In this document: one piece after another, positions 22,178-34,403 of the stretch
Layout: each line of letters begins with the position of its first letter
Position numbering within the stretch: the first letter of the stretch is position 1
Origin: Mariannaea sp. PMI_226
Lineage: Eukaryota; Ascomycota; Sordariomycetes; Hypocreales; Nectriaceae
Reading direction: 5' to 3'
Length of the DNA: 64,000 nucleotides
NCBI GenBank assembly: GCA_024336345.1
Contig: JANFOG010000011.1
Location: 1,240,001-1,304,000 of the forward strand
Made by a program: the position numbers and the translations under genes
Notes under the pieces: generated by a model
What the model was told of the DNA's origin: nothing
Seen by the model: only the letters and a program-made list of their open reading frames with translations
Database searches by the model: none

Positions 22178-23142
22178 CTTCTGATAAAGTTGTATTGAAC
22201 TTCTTGTGTTCATTCGGATCTGGGAACCAGATAAGTCCCACCCTTGCGTCACGACTAATAGGTGGGTGTGACGAATCCGCCTTGGCAGTTGGCAGAATCT
22301 CTTCGTGCTTAGGACCATTTGATCGTGAGATGTCACTTTAGTGGGATGTGCATGGACTACTACGGGCCTCCTCATGCACCTACACGAACGAAGACTGTGA
22401 CTATCGTTATTGACCATGAAAATCACACGGCACTTGTGCCTGGTGACGCGGTAACATCCCGGATGTCCCTAGTAATACCACAGGACGTAGCACGATTTGT
22501 GGCAGCGTCTTGGATCTTAAGGAGTGACTGGAGGTTTGATTCATTCGCGGAGATAAGCTCACTCTAAACAAGCTGTTTTCTATCGCTGAGAGCGTTGAAG
22601 ATTGAAATCTCCTTTCGCAAATATGAGTGTACTTATGGACAGTTTGCTAATCACCCTAGTATATTTTGCAAAGATCAGGTCTCGTATGACACAATAGCTG
22701 ATCTCAAGGCTCGCAACATTGCAAAACTACCTATCACCCCCACGAGAAATGCCTTTTTACTAAAGGAAGTGATGGGTCGCACAAATCAGATTTCCACATG
22801 CGTGTGGCTATCACCACAATCGAACAAGTTCGTGGATGAGAATTCAAATGTCGGGTCGTCTAACAGAGCTCCTTTAACCAGCCATGTGGACTTACATGAA
22901 TGAGACAGTGAGACTTGAACGTGTCTCTGGCGGCATACTACACACTAACTAAGAATAAACCTAGTCTCATGTTGATCTTGATCTTCACTCTTTTACTTCG
23001 GACTCGAGATGGCACGGTATAATATTTCAGTCAAGGATGCTTTTCATAAATATATTTATTATGACTTAGATGTGCAGTTGAATAGCTAAATCTAGCTCAA
23101 TGGGCTATATATGTTTCATATACAAGTGCTTCCCAGCTCAAC
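22178..23142. other. Intergenic stretch with coding-like broken frames on the minus strand
   Basis: No intact gene is seen. On the minus strand, open stretches at about 22434-22560 and 22690-22890 read as plausible protein but are cut by in-frame TGA codons. They may belong to the same decayed gene as the fragment at 21926-22177. 22950-23142 is the 3' flank of the aminotransferase gene. Confidence 0.3.
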
Positions 23143-24720
23143 TCAAACTCCAACGGGAGTAACCAAGGTGGTACGGGCCTCAACGGCCTCTTTTACCTGC
23201 AGAGTAACCTTTTCCCAGGCGACCGAAGCGGTGAGCTCTGCAAAGGTGTCATCAACGACTCTGGAGACACGAGTGACGATGTCGTCAATGTCCGCCTCTG
23301 AGACAATATATGGCGGGCATATCAGGAAGTGATCACCGGCATAACCATCATAAGTTCCTCCTGCGTTGAACACTGCGATTTCATAACCCTTGCTCATTCC
23401 TCGCGCATGCAGCATACCGTTCAAGTTCAAGCTCAACGGGAAAGGTACCTTGGTTTCCTTGTCTGCGACAAACTCGACAGCCCAGAACAAGCCACGACCA
23501 CGAATATCACCAACATAGGGATGTGATGCAAATGTCTCACGGAGTCTCTCTCCAAGATAGTTTCCCCTTTCGCGCACCTGGGAAACGAAGTTGTCACGCT
23601 GAATAATGGTTTGCACCTTCAATGCAGCCGCAGCGGCAAGAGGATGAGACATGTATGTCTGGCCGTGGGCAAACGACTTGCCCGATCGTTGGAACGAGTC
23701 AACAAGCGAGCGGTTGACGAGGACAGCGGATATTGTGCCATATCCGGCGCCGAGGCCTTTTCCAACTACTTCAATATCCGGCACAATATCCTCTTGCTCC
23801 CAGGCGTGCAGCGTGCCGGTGCGGCCCATACCGCACATGACTTCGTCCAGGATAAGAAGCGCGCCGTACTTTTCACAAACAGCCTTCATGGCCTTAAAGT
23901 ATCCACGGACAGGGAGAGCACAGCCGCTAGCCTAGAATCTTGATTAGCATCTACCTGTTGCCGGCTGACAAAGTCAATAAGCATCGAAAACGTACACTTC
24001 CTCCAACCGTCTCAGCGACGAAAGCGCAGACCTTGCTCGGGCCGACGCGTTGGAATTCATCATCGAGTTCTTGAGCCAGGCGGGCAACATACTGCTCTTC
24101 AGTCTCTCCAGGTTGCAATCCACGATATGTGCTACAGGCAGAGACGCGAGATGCAGTTTGTGGAATCAGGGAGACGAAGGGATCCCTGCGAACCTTGAAG
24201 TCTCCCAGAGTGAGGGCACCAAGAGTTGCACCGTGCCAAGCGCCCGTTCTGGTAATGAAGTAGGTCCGTTCAGGCTCAGGGTTGGCAAGATAGGAGAAGT
24301 ATGTTTTGGCCAGCTTGAGAGCTACTTCCACAGCTTCGGATCCTATGGAGAGCAAGTCACGTCAGTACCGGGAATGATAGCACTCAATTTTTGTATAAAC
24401 ATACCTGATCCGCAAAGGATGGCCTTCGACATGTGACCACATGTGGACTCGACAAGAAAGTCGGCAAGGTCCTCAGCAGACTTAGTCTTGTAAAAGCCAG
24501 GGTGGCAGTAAGCTACGTTCATGAGCTGCTCAGCCATAGCCTTCTGCACTTCTTGGTTGTCGTAGCCAAGGCATGCCACAGCAGCTCCGCTGGTAGCATC
24601 AAGGATCTGCCGGCCATCGCTGGTGTTGAGAAAGATACCAGTTCCCTTCTCAATGAGAGCAGCTGGGTGCTTCTCGAAGTTCTTGTACAGAAGGCTGTTC
24701 TTAGGACCTTGCGAACCCAT
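23143..24720 (-). CDS. Class-III PLP-dependent aminotransferase, 483 aa
   Basis: Three exons (24405-24720, 23996-24342, 23143-23931) have donors GTATGT and GTACGT and TAG acceptors. Class-III (omega) transaminases move amino groups from omega-amino acids, ornithine or amines to keto acids through PLP. Visible marks are the N-terminal GSxG motif interrupted by intron 1 (LCGSG/SEAVEVALK), AWHGATLG before the PLP ring-stacking site, LILDEVMCGMGRTG with Asp250 that pairs with the PLP nitrogen, and VVGKGLGAGYG with the Schiff-base Lys279. Length and order fit the family. No mitochondrial presequence or PTS1 is clear. Fungal relatives include plain amine/omega-amino-acid transaminases and cluster-encoded ones. 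The substrate cannot be read here. Confidence 0.92.
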
Positions 24721-24817
24721 TTTTCGATTGCGGAAACTTATGTGAAGGGAAGAAGAGTACTTAATAGTCTGATATTGAGAGCCAACGACATACTATATTG
24801 ACTGGCTGCTGGTCCCT

Positions 24818-24823
24818 TTTATA
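24818..24823 (-). promoter_or_regulatory. TATA box of the aminotransferase gene
   Basis: TATAAA on the minus strand, in GATATAAAAGGG, lies about 100 bp upstream of ATG 24720. Confidence 0.5.
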
Positions 24824-25610
24824 TCTACAGAAGACGTGAATTGGTCTGGCTGCCTCTCTTGTCCCATCCTAGGAGGCAATTCAAGGCATATCCAAGTCCG
24901 CCATAAGTCGCACGTCGTTGCATCATCAAAAGCCGTCATAATAGACTCGAAGGCGTTCGTCCACCCGTGCCCAGCTCGCATTCCACCGTGATACAAGGGT
25001 GCTGACGCACGGCGCATCAATAACGTCACAAAAGCTGCTCTCATGCAGTGAGACAACATCAAGCCGCGATCTACTGGTTCTCCTCCATTCTTCTCAGGTC
25101 TTACCAGAAAGAGCCAATCCCTCAGACATGCCAAAATTTGCAACAGGAAAACAGGAAAGGGATTATCAGCTCAGCTGCAGCCATCGTGTCAATCTTTTCC
25201 TCGTTCCCCTCCCGTGTCTCCGCAAAGCGACCGCAGAACATCCCGTCCCGTGTGCATCAAACACGGTAGGCTATTAGCTTGTGGTGCGGGCCATGATATG
25301 CAGTGTGGAGTGAATTCCGTGAGACTCAATTCCCTGATATGACGAGCACGCCAGCTTGACCGGCCAGACAATTGGCCAATCGGTAAGCTAGAGACACCAG
25401 ATTGGAGAGAGAGACAGAAGGGGGCGTCGCCACTAGAACGGTCTAGCCATGCATGATTGCAAAAAAAGAGGATGGAATACGTGTGTGATTCGTGTCTATA
25501 CCTTTCCAACCTTCATCTTATCCCTTCTCATTTCGTGCTCTCAGCCCATTTTGAATTGGAATTACATTGTTTTGCATCAGCCAGTCCCAGAAAAAAAGAA
25601 TCCTCCGAGA
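24824..25610. promoter_or_regulatory. Divergent intergenic region between aminotransferase and ethanolamine kinase genes
   Basis: The two genes are transcribed away from each other, so this region should carry both upstream control regions. Apart from the aminotransferase TATA box, no clear element is seen. Overlapping unsupported frames occur on both strands. Confidence 0.35.
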
Positions 25611-27248
25611 ATGAAGAGAGAAATCCCATACGTGCAATACGTATTCGATACCTCAGATACTGAGGGCTCAGTACTCCAGCTGGCACCTTTCCTATTCCCT
25701 GGGAACAATTTCACTGATGGAACCATACGAGTCTCCAAGCTGTGTCAAGGCACCACCAATGCGGTCAGAACCCAGTGCTATTGGATTTTATCATACTGTT
25801 TGCAGGAGCTGACTTGCGGTAAAAAAATCCACAGCTGTTCAAGGTTTCCCGTCAACCAGCTGGGCCACATTGCCAGGATATCGCTGTCAAGGTCCTGGTC
25901 AAGGTCTATGGAGAAGGCACAGAGATAACAATTGATCGAGAAAGTATGTTTGTTTGCAGTTTCAGACAAGTTCCATATGGGGGCTCAACTCAGAAAGAGT
26001 GGCTACCCTCGAGAATGCTGAGGTAAACTAACATCCCACAAGAGGAGCTCCAACTACACAAGATCCTCTCAGACAACCAGCTCGCGCCGGACCTCTTGGT
26101 CCGCTTCTCAAACGGTCACGGATATGCGTTTCTCGATGGCACCGCATGCTCGGTCGAAGAAATTGCGGAAAAGAGAATCTGGTGCGGTGTTGCCCGAGAG
26201 CTCGCAAACTGGCATGCCGTCCTACCAGTCGTCAACGTCAAACTCCCCGGCGACGTTGTCGACTTCGAGCCTAGCATCTGGTCGACGGCGAAGAAATGGC
26301 TCGATGCACTCCCAAGCAATACGGAGAAGCAGCGCGCAAAGAAGAAGTTGCTGCACGGCGAGTTTCAGTACCTGAAAAAGACGCTGCTGGGCAACGATCC
26401 ACGACAATCCCTGGTATGACTGATGTGCTGTCTGCCCGCTTGTTGTCGAGAAGGCAGCCGAATTTTTCTCTCCCCTTTTTCGACCCCGCCTCTCCCCTGC
26501 CTCTCCAAAAAGAAATAGAGTGAGGTATTCTGACGTCGATCTAGGTGTTCGGGCACGGCGACTTGCTCTGTGGCAACATTATTATGCAAAGCCTCAGCGT
26601 CAATGATAGACCAGAGAAAGCTGCATCGGTCAAATTCATCGATTACGAGTGGGCCTCGCTCTCTTCCCGTCCCCCCCTCCCCTCCACAATCCTTGTGGGC
26701 GAACAAGGCATGCACAGCTAACTGATCCCTGCAAATACATTCAGACATTCGACCTATTGCCCTCCAGCTTTCGAGCTGGCCAATCACTTTGCCGAATGGG
26801 CTGGATTCGATTGCAATTACAACCTGCTCCCCACCACCTCGACACGAGTCGAGTTTATTCGCGAATATCTACAAGCCCATCGCGACATCACTAAGGAGCG
26901 GCACGGCACGGACGGGCCCACGCCGCCATCGTCCCGTGTCACCCAGGCGGAGGTTGATCAAGTAATGGCCGACGTAGACTCATTCCGAGGATTCCCTGGA
27001 TTCTACTGGTAGGTTGGCCAACAACGACGATCCCACAAGAAAGCAAAAATCAATAGCGCGCGGACTAACACGCATGTTTCAGGGGGCTATGTGCGCTGAT
27101 TCAGGCCCAAGCGTCGACGGGGTCGATCGACTTCGATTACGCTGGCTACGCAGAGAAGCGTCTCCAAGAGTATTGGGCTTGGCGCGGTGCTGTTTCGGGA
27201 GCCAATGAAGCCGTGTCTCTGCGAGAAGAAAGATGGACTGCGCCGTGA
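25611..27248 (+). CDS. EKI1: Ethanolamine kinase (choline/ethanolamine kinase family)
   Basis: Six exons (25611-25763, 25835-25943, 26043-26413, 26545-26648, 26745-27008, 27083-27248) give 388 aa. The enzyme phosphorylates ethanolamine with ATP, the first step of the CDP-ethanolamine (Kennedy) route to phosphatidylethanolamine in the cytosol. Family marks are QGTTNALFKVSR (ATP loop), VLVKVYGEGTEITIDREKE, the Brenner catalytic motif FGHGDLLCGNII (Asp217, Asn222), the choline-kinase motif FIDYEHSTYCPPAFELANHFAEWAGFD, and the final YWGLCALIQA...SIDFDYAGYAEKRL. ATG 25611 is chosen by comparison with family starts. An in-frame ATG at 25449 would add 54 unrelated residues. The donor of intron 4 is a weak GTGGGC, but only this join restores the motif. 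EKI1-type rather than choline kinase is inferred from the overall motif pattern. Confidence 0.9.
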
Positions 27249-27967
27249 TTCGGGTGCGTTCCGGGGGAGGGGAGGAGAATGAGCATGGGGATTGGGGATG
27301 GGGATGACCCAGTTCGTACATTCCGGCTATTGACAGCCTGCTTCGGGACCAATATGGATCAATATGCGTACTAGTGGACCATCTATGGATACGAGTGGCA
27401 ATGGTATTTTCCAATTTAGTCATTTTGCTCAATGCTTATGTGCAACCTGGTCCCGGCAGTGACATGTCGGACACATCGAAAGCGTCGGCAGCAGTACGAC
27501 CAATAACAAGCATCAAGTAGATGAGGAGACAGACCCCGGCTTGGATAGGCTTGGAGTTGATCAACACAATACATGCTCATCCAATGGCATCAAAACCATC
27601 TGCCGAGTTGCACCAAGTGGCTTTTTGCTGCGGGATACCAAGACATGTGCGCAGTTTTTGAGGCCTCATTTGGCCGCTCGATGGCCGAGTCGCCCGCCGG
27701 CCTTGCGCTGACACCAGGTGGGCCTGTCTTTTCCACCTCGTTCACTCTTGCGCCATCTTTTGTGACAATGTCCTAGACCCTTGATGTCAAGAGGAAATCT
27801 GAGAACCACGGCTTCATGCCTTGAGCTCAGGCAGCCCATCTGGTTAAAGTACACCGCTGTCCAGTCCGATTGGTTTTTGGTCACACACCGTCTTTCCACT
27901 ACATCTGCCTCCTGCTTCAAAACCGTCCCGGCTGGACGCTGGCGCCCACCCCTTCCATACCGTCACC
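27249..27967. other. Intergenic stretch, 719 bp
   Basis: This holds the 3' flank of the ethanolamine kinase gene and the promoter of the MFS gene. Frames at 27573-27776 and 27781-27999 have no features. The last 60 bp before ATG 27968 are pyrimidine-rich. Confidence 0.4.
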
Positions 27968-29459
27968 ATGAGCATGCGTTTGCAGAAACCTTGGGCTAGA
28001 TGCCTTTCCTACATCGGCGCCGATGTCATCTGGCACTCGAGCCGGGACGTCAAGATCCTAGTCCTGCTCCGTATGGTGCGGCTTCTTGGATATGGAGGCA
28101 CTACCTTCGTCCTGGCTTTGTACCTCAATGCCTTAGGGTTTGGTGATCCAGAGGTTGGAGTCTTCATGACACTGACTCTCGTCGGTGACTTGGCCATCAG
28201 CTTTGCCCTCACCTACATTGGCGATGGCATGGGCGTTCGTTGGACGGTGATCATCAGTGCCCTGTTGATGTGCTTCAGCGGCATGGCCTTTGCTATCTTG
28301 GACAACTTCTGGCTCCTCCTTCTTGCCAGTATTATGGGTGTTATCAATCCTAGGTATGCCTTCCCCGCTTGGTCTCTATCCATTCACCCTTCCCGTCACA
28401 ACCGCTAACTCATGAACAAACAGTGCCAACGAGATTGACCCCTTCAAAGCCATTGAAGAGGCAGCGATCGCTCGCCTTAGCAACCCAGAAAGCCGTAACG
28501 AAGTATTCGCCTGGTGGTCTATGCTCGGGATGTTTGGTACAGCGTCAAGTAATCTCCTCACTGGATGGGTCCTCAATCTTCTTCATAACTCGGGAGTCAG
28601 GAGACTTGATGCGTACCGGATCATCTTCATTGGATATGCGGTGACAGGTCTTATCAAGCTACTCTGTTGCACATTGTTGAGCTCGGATGTCGAAATCAAG
28701 GTCCCCGAAAAGAAAGACGACGGCAAGGTAGCCGAGATTGAAGGTCCCGAAGATGACGACGAGCTTGTGGAGAACGAGCCGCTACTCGGACGGGTTGCAT
28801 CGAAGTCTACATATGGCGCAGTAGATCAAGACGGCCAAGGGCCTGAGGTGAACAAAGCTGCTCTCCCTGAGCGCGATCGGGCGCAAATGTTCACCCCTGC
28901 GTCATTTAACTTCATGTGGAAACTCTCTCTGGCCATGGCCTTTGACTTTGTGGGTTCCGGTCTGGCTCAGATATCATGGATGACCTACTTCTTCAAACGG
29001 GAGTACGACATTGCCGAGGGGGCTTTAGGCTCAGCTACATTTACAGCAGGCATTGTCTCATCTATCCTAAATCTCGCCTCGTCACCACTATCCCGAGCAA
29101 TTGGCCAAGTTCAGACCATGGTGCTCTGCCACACGGTCAATTCCATCTCACTGCTGATGGTGTCGGTTCCGGGCAACAAGTATGTAGCTCTCGCCATCTT
29201 CATCTTCCGAATTGTCACCAGAGAGATCGACAATGCACCTCGGCAGGCATTTATCTCTGCCGGCGTCCTGGATGAAGAGCGCACCTCGGCAATGGGGGTA
29301 GTGAACATTGTCAAAACAGTGGGCAGCTGCATTGGTTTGTATTCCACCGGCTTATTTGCTGGTATGGATAAGTTCTGGCTTGCATTCATCGTGGCTGGTG
29401 CTCTAAAGCTAGTATACAATGTCCTCATCCTGTCATTTTTCTGGAAGAGGGCTAAGTAA
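27968..29459 (+). CDS. Major facilitator superfamily (MFS) transporter, 473 aa
   Basis: Two exons (27968-28353 and 28424-29459) are split by a 70-nt intron (CTAAC branch, CAG acceptor). Alternating hydrophobic segments fit 12 membrane helices with a long acidic central loop (about residues 235-300, rich in Asp/Glu, between helices 6 and 7). The loop after helix 2 carries a degenerate motif A (YIGDGMGVRWTVII). The first ATG (27968) and a second at 27974 are equally possible. After helix 4, INPSANEIDPFKAIEEAAIARL is a conserved-looking extramembrane stretch shared by a fungal clade of uncharacterised MFS proteins. It is probably plasma-membrane or vacuolar. The substrate is unknown. It lies upstream of and in the same direction as the flavin oxidoreductase gene. 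Confidence 0.85.
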
Positions 29460-30343
29460 GACAGGAACGTCTGACACATGTGTTGTTGTAGGGGTGTAAT
29501 AATAGTCTATAGATACACGAGGTAGAAGACATATTTTATGGAGCAGACTGTAAAACTGGAAAATTGTACGGGTAGGGATGAAACAGATGTTGAGATCTCT
29601 GTTTTCAGTAATCGGATTCTTTCAGTAGAGCTTCATTTTCCACATAGCTCGTATCAAAAGGTCGTACGCAGTTTGAATAATACAGCATGATTAATGTCAC
29701 AAATAACCTGCATTCAATCGTGTTTTTGCGAAGTAGTATGAAAGTAAAAAAAAAAAAAGAAGAGCCGCGCTTCGCCTAAGACTGCCCTTTGGAGAGACAT
29801 TATTCCGCTGCAGGGCTCATGCAGCCATCGTGCATCTGTCACATCTGCAGCCAGGGAGGGGGAAGCGTGAGGCGAAAAGTCCTTATGTCGCACGCAGTGA
29901 TGATCTCTCAGCTCGGTGCACTTGCCGACCCCGAGTCCACCAGGGAATTAAAAACACGTCAGATTTTCGGTGGGCTGGATACGGCCGATATCTGCATGTC
30001 AATATTGTGGTCGAGACCTGCCGCTGCGCTCATTTGTGCGTTTGTTTCCGGGTTGGGATGATTGTGGCTGGCTGTGCATCTGCAAACGGACACACCTGGC
30101 CTGACACGAAGACGATCACAATGACTAGCAATTGGGTACGGGGGAAACAAGGCAGTAGATGTGATACGTTGGCATCGGCAGTGTTCTGTGATGATAGACT
30201 CGTGAATAATATACCATGATGGTCGGGATATTTATGGGCTTAATCTGTCTGGGGCTTCATGCTTATTTTCAGCTCTCTTTTGCTAAGAACCGTCTAGAAC
30301 CAATCATCTTTGTCCAAATCAATACACGCAGCTAGTTGCAATC
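29460..30343. other. Intergenic stretch, 884 bp
   Basis: This is the 3' flank of the MFS gene, with a 12-nt A run near 29747-29758, and the promoter of the flavoenzyme gene. Overlapping frames of 63-129 codons at 29789-30219 are unsupported. Confidence 0.4.
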
Positions 30344-32034
30344 ATGGATCATCTTTTACACATAGACATCGACGTAGTTTGCTACCTGGGTAAGCTGAAT
30401 GCTTACGACTACATTATCGTCGGTAGCGGTTTTGGTGGAGGCCCTCTTGCCGAAATTCTCTCCCAGAGAAAGAAGAAGGTCTTATTGATTGAACGAGGAG
30501 GGCTCATTTTCTCCAATCACGTTCTCAATACCTCTCGACCGTACTTCAATCGTGGTGCCAGCAACTCGCCAGAAGGTAACGAGAGTGTGTACGACGCAGT
30601 CAAGGCCAAGGTGCAATGTACCGAAGGCTCCGAGTCGTACATTGGCGGCCCTGTTTATTGTGTTGGGGGTCGATCCAACCTCTGGGGTATCTGGACTCCT
30701 CAAGTCAGTGAGGAAACGCTGAACAAGTATTACCCACCGGAGATTGTTAGGTATCTCGGCGATGGAAATGGGTACAAGAGGGCGTTCGATTTTATGACAG
30801 ACAACTCTCAGCAAAATGCCATTTATCCAAAGGGCAGTGGCCAGGTGGAAGCTACAGAGATTGACGAAGTGAAGAGAATGCTTCAGGAAGCTCTCCCGGG
30901 CACTGATTTTGACCTGATGCCCGTTGCAGCGCAGTTCAATTCTCCTGCGCCGTACAAGTTCCCGCAGGGCGCATACAGCACCACGCTGGCCCTGATGAAT
31001 CGAATGTACGCCAATGACCGTTATTTGACGGTTCTCCTCAACACCGAAGTTGTTGCTCTTGAGCAGGAAGAGAGCAGTACCTTGTAAGTCGGCATTACCT
31101 CCCCTCGCAATTTGCCGTAAAAAGTGCCGTTGAGATCACTAACTCACACTTTAGCCGGAGGAGTGTTCGAACACTCAAAGTTCGAGACACGAAGAACAGA
31201 GTCATTAAGGAACTTGACGTTGGAAACGCCAAGGTTATTCTTTCGGCTGGTACTATTGGAACTGCCTCTATTGCTCTCAACAGTGGCCTGCAGCACCTCA
31301 ATCCACTGGTGGGCAAAGGAATTATCGACCATGACATCTTTTACGTAAGATTTGGAAAGGAGAGGAACCCAGGAATCACCACCAAGCCGCTCAACTTGAA
31401 AACCCTTGTCAATCTTGCAGGTTCGCTCAGTCTTCTCACTGTTACAGTCAACGCAAACTTCTTCCTCGCAGGAAGTTCCGCGTCACTGCCGACTACTCAA
31501 TTCTATAACAAGAAGGGTGATCTCATCAATCCCAAAGAAGGGTTCGAGAACCCTGATGACTACGACACCATATGCGTTCTGTTCGAGTTCGTCGGTATCT
31601 TGGATGATCGGAACGAAGTTCTCAATCTTCCCGGTATCGATCCAGTCATCGATATCAGAAGACCACCAGTAAAGCAAGTTGTGCAAGCAGAAATGGAAGA
31701 TATAATCAAGAAAATCAGAAACATGTTCATCTACCAGGACCCAGACTACAACTATGACCATGAAGCTCCTCGTCCCCAGCACATGGGTTTCGGAGTCTTC
31801 TCTCATGAGGCTGGCACAATGAGGATGGACGGACCGCAAGGAGAGGGAGTCGTCAATTCAGAACTCAGAGTCAAGGGCTTCGACAACCTGTGGACTTGTG
31901 ATCTGTCGGTGTTCCCAGTCAGTCCAGAAGCCAATCCAGCCCTGACGCTTGCGGCACTATCGCTGAGACTAGCCGACCATTTATCCCCGCCGCCCTTTCA
32001 ACTAGCGACTAGGTCAAAGACTCAATCGACTTGA
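30344..32034 (+). CDS. GMC-superfamily FAD oxidoreductase, pyranose-2-oxidase-like, 539 aa
   Basis: Two exons (30344-31083 and 31155-32034) are split by a 71-nt intron. The Rossmann FAD motif is DYIIVGSGFGGGPLAE (about residues 22-37), followed by LLIERGG at the end of strand 2. CVGGRSNLWGIWTPQ resembles the flavin-attachment region of pyranose oxidases (VGGxSxxW). There is no evident His for covalent FAD. The C-terminal GMC module has SHEAGTMRMDG and NPALTLAALSLRLADHL, giving the catalytic His and Asn pair of the pyranose-oxidase branch. No signal peptide is seen, so the enzyme is probably intracellular. It likely oxidises a sugar or alcohol with O2 or another acceptor. The substrate is not predictable. 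Confidence 0.82.
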
Positions 32035-32474
32035 GTCCTTGAAGGCTTGATCACAAAGCCTAAGTCGTCCACGGCATCCTCCATTAGGGAAGATGAGGTT
32101 TCAGTCGTGAGCGTGTCGGAGATTGAAGAGAACCATGGGTGCCCTATAGTGGCCAAACAGATTGAACCAGCAAATCCGTCTGCTGAAAATGATACGAGGA
32201 ACAATCATGTTCCCAAGAATTTGACAATGGCAGAGACATGGTGGGAGTTATTTACCTTCTTTAATGATCACAGTCAATTAGGCTAGAGACATCTTTTGTC
32301 AATAATTCATTCGCGTTGCGATCAAGGCAAAAGTCTGTCCTGCCTAGGGAAGTAATTCATGATACTAGCATTAGTGATCTGATCAATTATATTACCTATG
32401 CTTCGAGAGACCAGTTCCTCAAATATACGATGTCGAAGATTATCCTCTCTTCCACCTTTCGCATCTCTTATCAT
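32035..32474. other. Spacer with a coding-like frame lacking ATG
   Basis: This lies between the flavoenzyme stop and the stop of the convergent Kelch gene. A frame at about 32047-32286 (plus) is free of stops and rich in Ser, Glu and Asn, but has no ATG near its start. No splice join to the preceding gene keeps frame. It is probably 3' UTR or a relic. Confidence 0.3.
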
Positions 32475-34403
32475 TCAATTCCCTAACTCAGCCACCCTAT
32501 ATCCATAATGATATACCTCGCTCGGCGCCAATGTTTCTGGTGTCGATCTCCAATTCCTACTATGATTTAACCCCTCTCTAGAATCGTCCCAACTTCTTGG
32601 CGGAACGCATTGTTCTGTCTGTCTAATATCGGGTGGCGGAGGCAGCGTTTGGACGAATGGCGTGGTCGGTGGGACAAACTCTGGCTCTGATTTTCTTTTG
32701 TGTTTTCTGATGAATAGCCATAAACAAACGATGATTGCTAGCAAAACGATGGCGCCCCCGACAGCAATGCCGATAATCGCTCCATGGGACAGACTGGAGC
32801 CTGACTTTTTTCCAGCTTTTGCCATTGCAGGGTCGCTGCGCCCATCATCTGCTCTCGTGCGATTGGGAAATTCCGCCTTGGTTGCAAGCAGGATCCCAAT
32901 ATCATGGTCGACAAACCCGTCACTAGGCTTCGTATGGGTAGCACCTCCATCCTTGGTTCCACCAATGACTTTAGTCACATACTGGGGCACATTGTAGCCG
33001 AAGAGTGCAGGAACGTATTCCGACCATGTCTTTTGGAAGTTGTCCTTGACCTGGTTCCCTAGGTCGATGTTGTGAACACCCCAAACTTGTTCATAGTCGC
33101 AGGTATCGTCGTTCTCGGGGAAAGAGCCTCCTATTGTAAGCATTTGAGACCCATCGTTAACGACGTTGCAGGATAGGCTGTGCGAAGGGTATTCCCCTGT
33201 TCCGTTGCGATCGAGGGGGTAAGTTTTGATCCATTGGAAGGATGGTAGGGACAGGATATAGACGTCATCATAGCCGTCACCCCCAAAGCCGAGGCCAGCA
33301 TTGAGATAGCTATTTTGTGTATCAGTACTCTCGCATGAAGGAGAAAAGGGGTAAACAAGGGGCACTTGATGGGAGTTGTTACATATTGTAGCTACTTCTG
33401 TCTTTGGACCAGACAGCTCCAGCACAAAATCTCCTTCGATATTCGGGGATGGTTCCAGTAGCCTGTTGAATATGCCACTCGTTTGATATAATGTCGTAGA
33501 GGAATATTTGCTCCATGGGCTGCGGAACCATTGTTCCGTTGTCGTCGCGATCCTGGACGCCGCCGAAATAAATCAACATGCCGGCATCACTGGCGGGGAT
33601 AAATGTCATGACGCCTTCAGCCCGTCTAATTTTATCTGGCCCAGCTAGCTTAGTCCATGACTGGTCGTCCATCTGATAGCGAATGAGATCTGATGTTGCT
33701 TGCGGATCACCGGTCCAGTCTGGCACAGAGGCATTTGACAGATATCCTCCATAGTAGTATCTAGTCAAGGAGATGATGTTCAGCACGGAATGCCACAATG
33801 ACAGAGATCGAAATTCGCCTTACCCTTCTCCTCTCTCCATTACGCAGTTAGAGGCCCCGTAACTTACTCGCTGAATACCTTCGCTAGGAGGCCCAAAGTC
33901 GTCCCACTGGTCGTTCCAGATGTCGTATGACATCATGCTCGAAGTGATCGGGTTTGAGTCGTAGAATTCGCCGCCGAAGAGGAATAAGCGGTAGTTGACA
34001 TCGTCAGCCCAAAGGGCACCGCCATGTACGGAAGGGATCGAAGCGTTCTTGCTGAGGTTGACGTGGATCGGCGGCATGCCTTCGATGACGGTATCTAGGT
34101 CGTGCCAAACTAGCCATGAGTCTTGAGAGATATCTCGTCAGCTTGTGGGAAATATATGTTAGGGAGAAGCATGCACTCACTCGTATAGTTTCTAGGGTCC
34201 GTTGTCATGGGTTTCCAGTTGACAAGCCCTCCATCAATATACAACTTGCGATCCACTATAGCCGTTTGATGTCCAAATCTACGACAGAAGTCTTTGACGG
34301 GATCGCGAGATTGCAGTGTCGGATGGACCAGTACCAGTGCGATCAAAAGAACTACCCGTGAAAACCATGATTGGCCCAAGGGAATTCTTCGTGCAGTCGT
34401 CAT
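32475..34403 (-). CDS. Kelch-repeat membrane protein with C-terminal TM and proline-rich tail, 577 aa
   Basis: Four exons (34181-34403, 33824-34121, 33383-33760, 32475-33309) join with GT-AG introns. An N-terminal hydrophobic signal (RVVLLIALVLVHP, about residues 16-28) precedes an ectodomain with Kelch-like blades: FGHQTAIVDRKLYIDGG, RLFLFGGEFY, MLIYFGGVQDR, NAGLGFGGDGYDDVYIL, MLTIGGSFPE. N-glycosylation sites are visible (NYT, NAS, NGT). A single C-terminal membrane helix (about residues 478-500, AIIGIAVGGAIVLLAIIVCLWLF) is followed by RKHKRK stop-transfer and a 71-residue proline/serine-rich cytosolic tail (LPPPPD). Such type-I Kelch proteins are common in ascomycetes and mostly unstudied. 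Some relatives act at the surface or in polarity. A receptor-like role is inference only. Confidence 0.85.

Noticed and set aside
25449..25610. Upstream in-frame ATG for the ethanolamine kinase
   Set aside because: It would add 54 residues unlike the family N-terminus. ATG 25611 starts close to the conserved region.
32047..32286. Possible 3' exon of the flavoenzyme gene
   Set aside because: No donor-acceptor pair keeps frame, there is no ATG, and the enzyme already ends normally after the GMC C-terminal helix.
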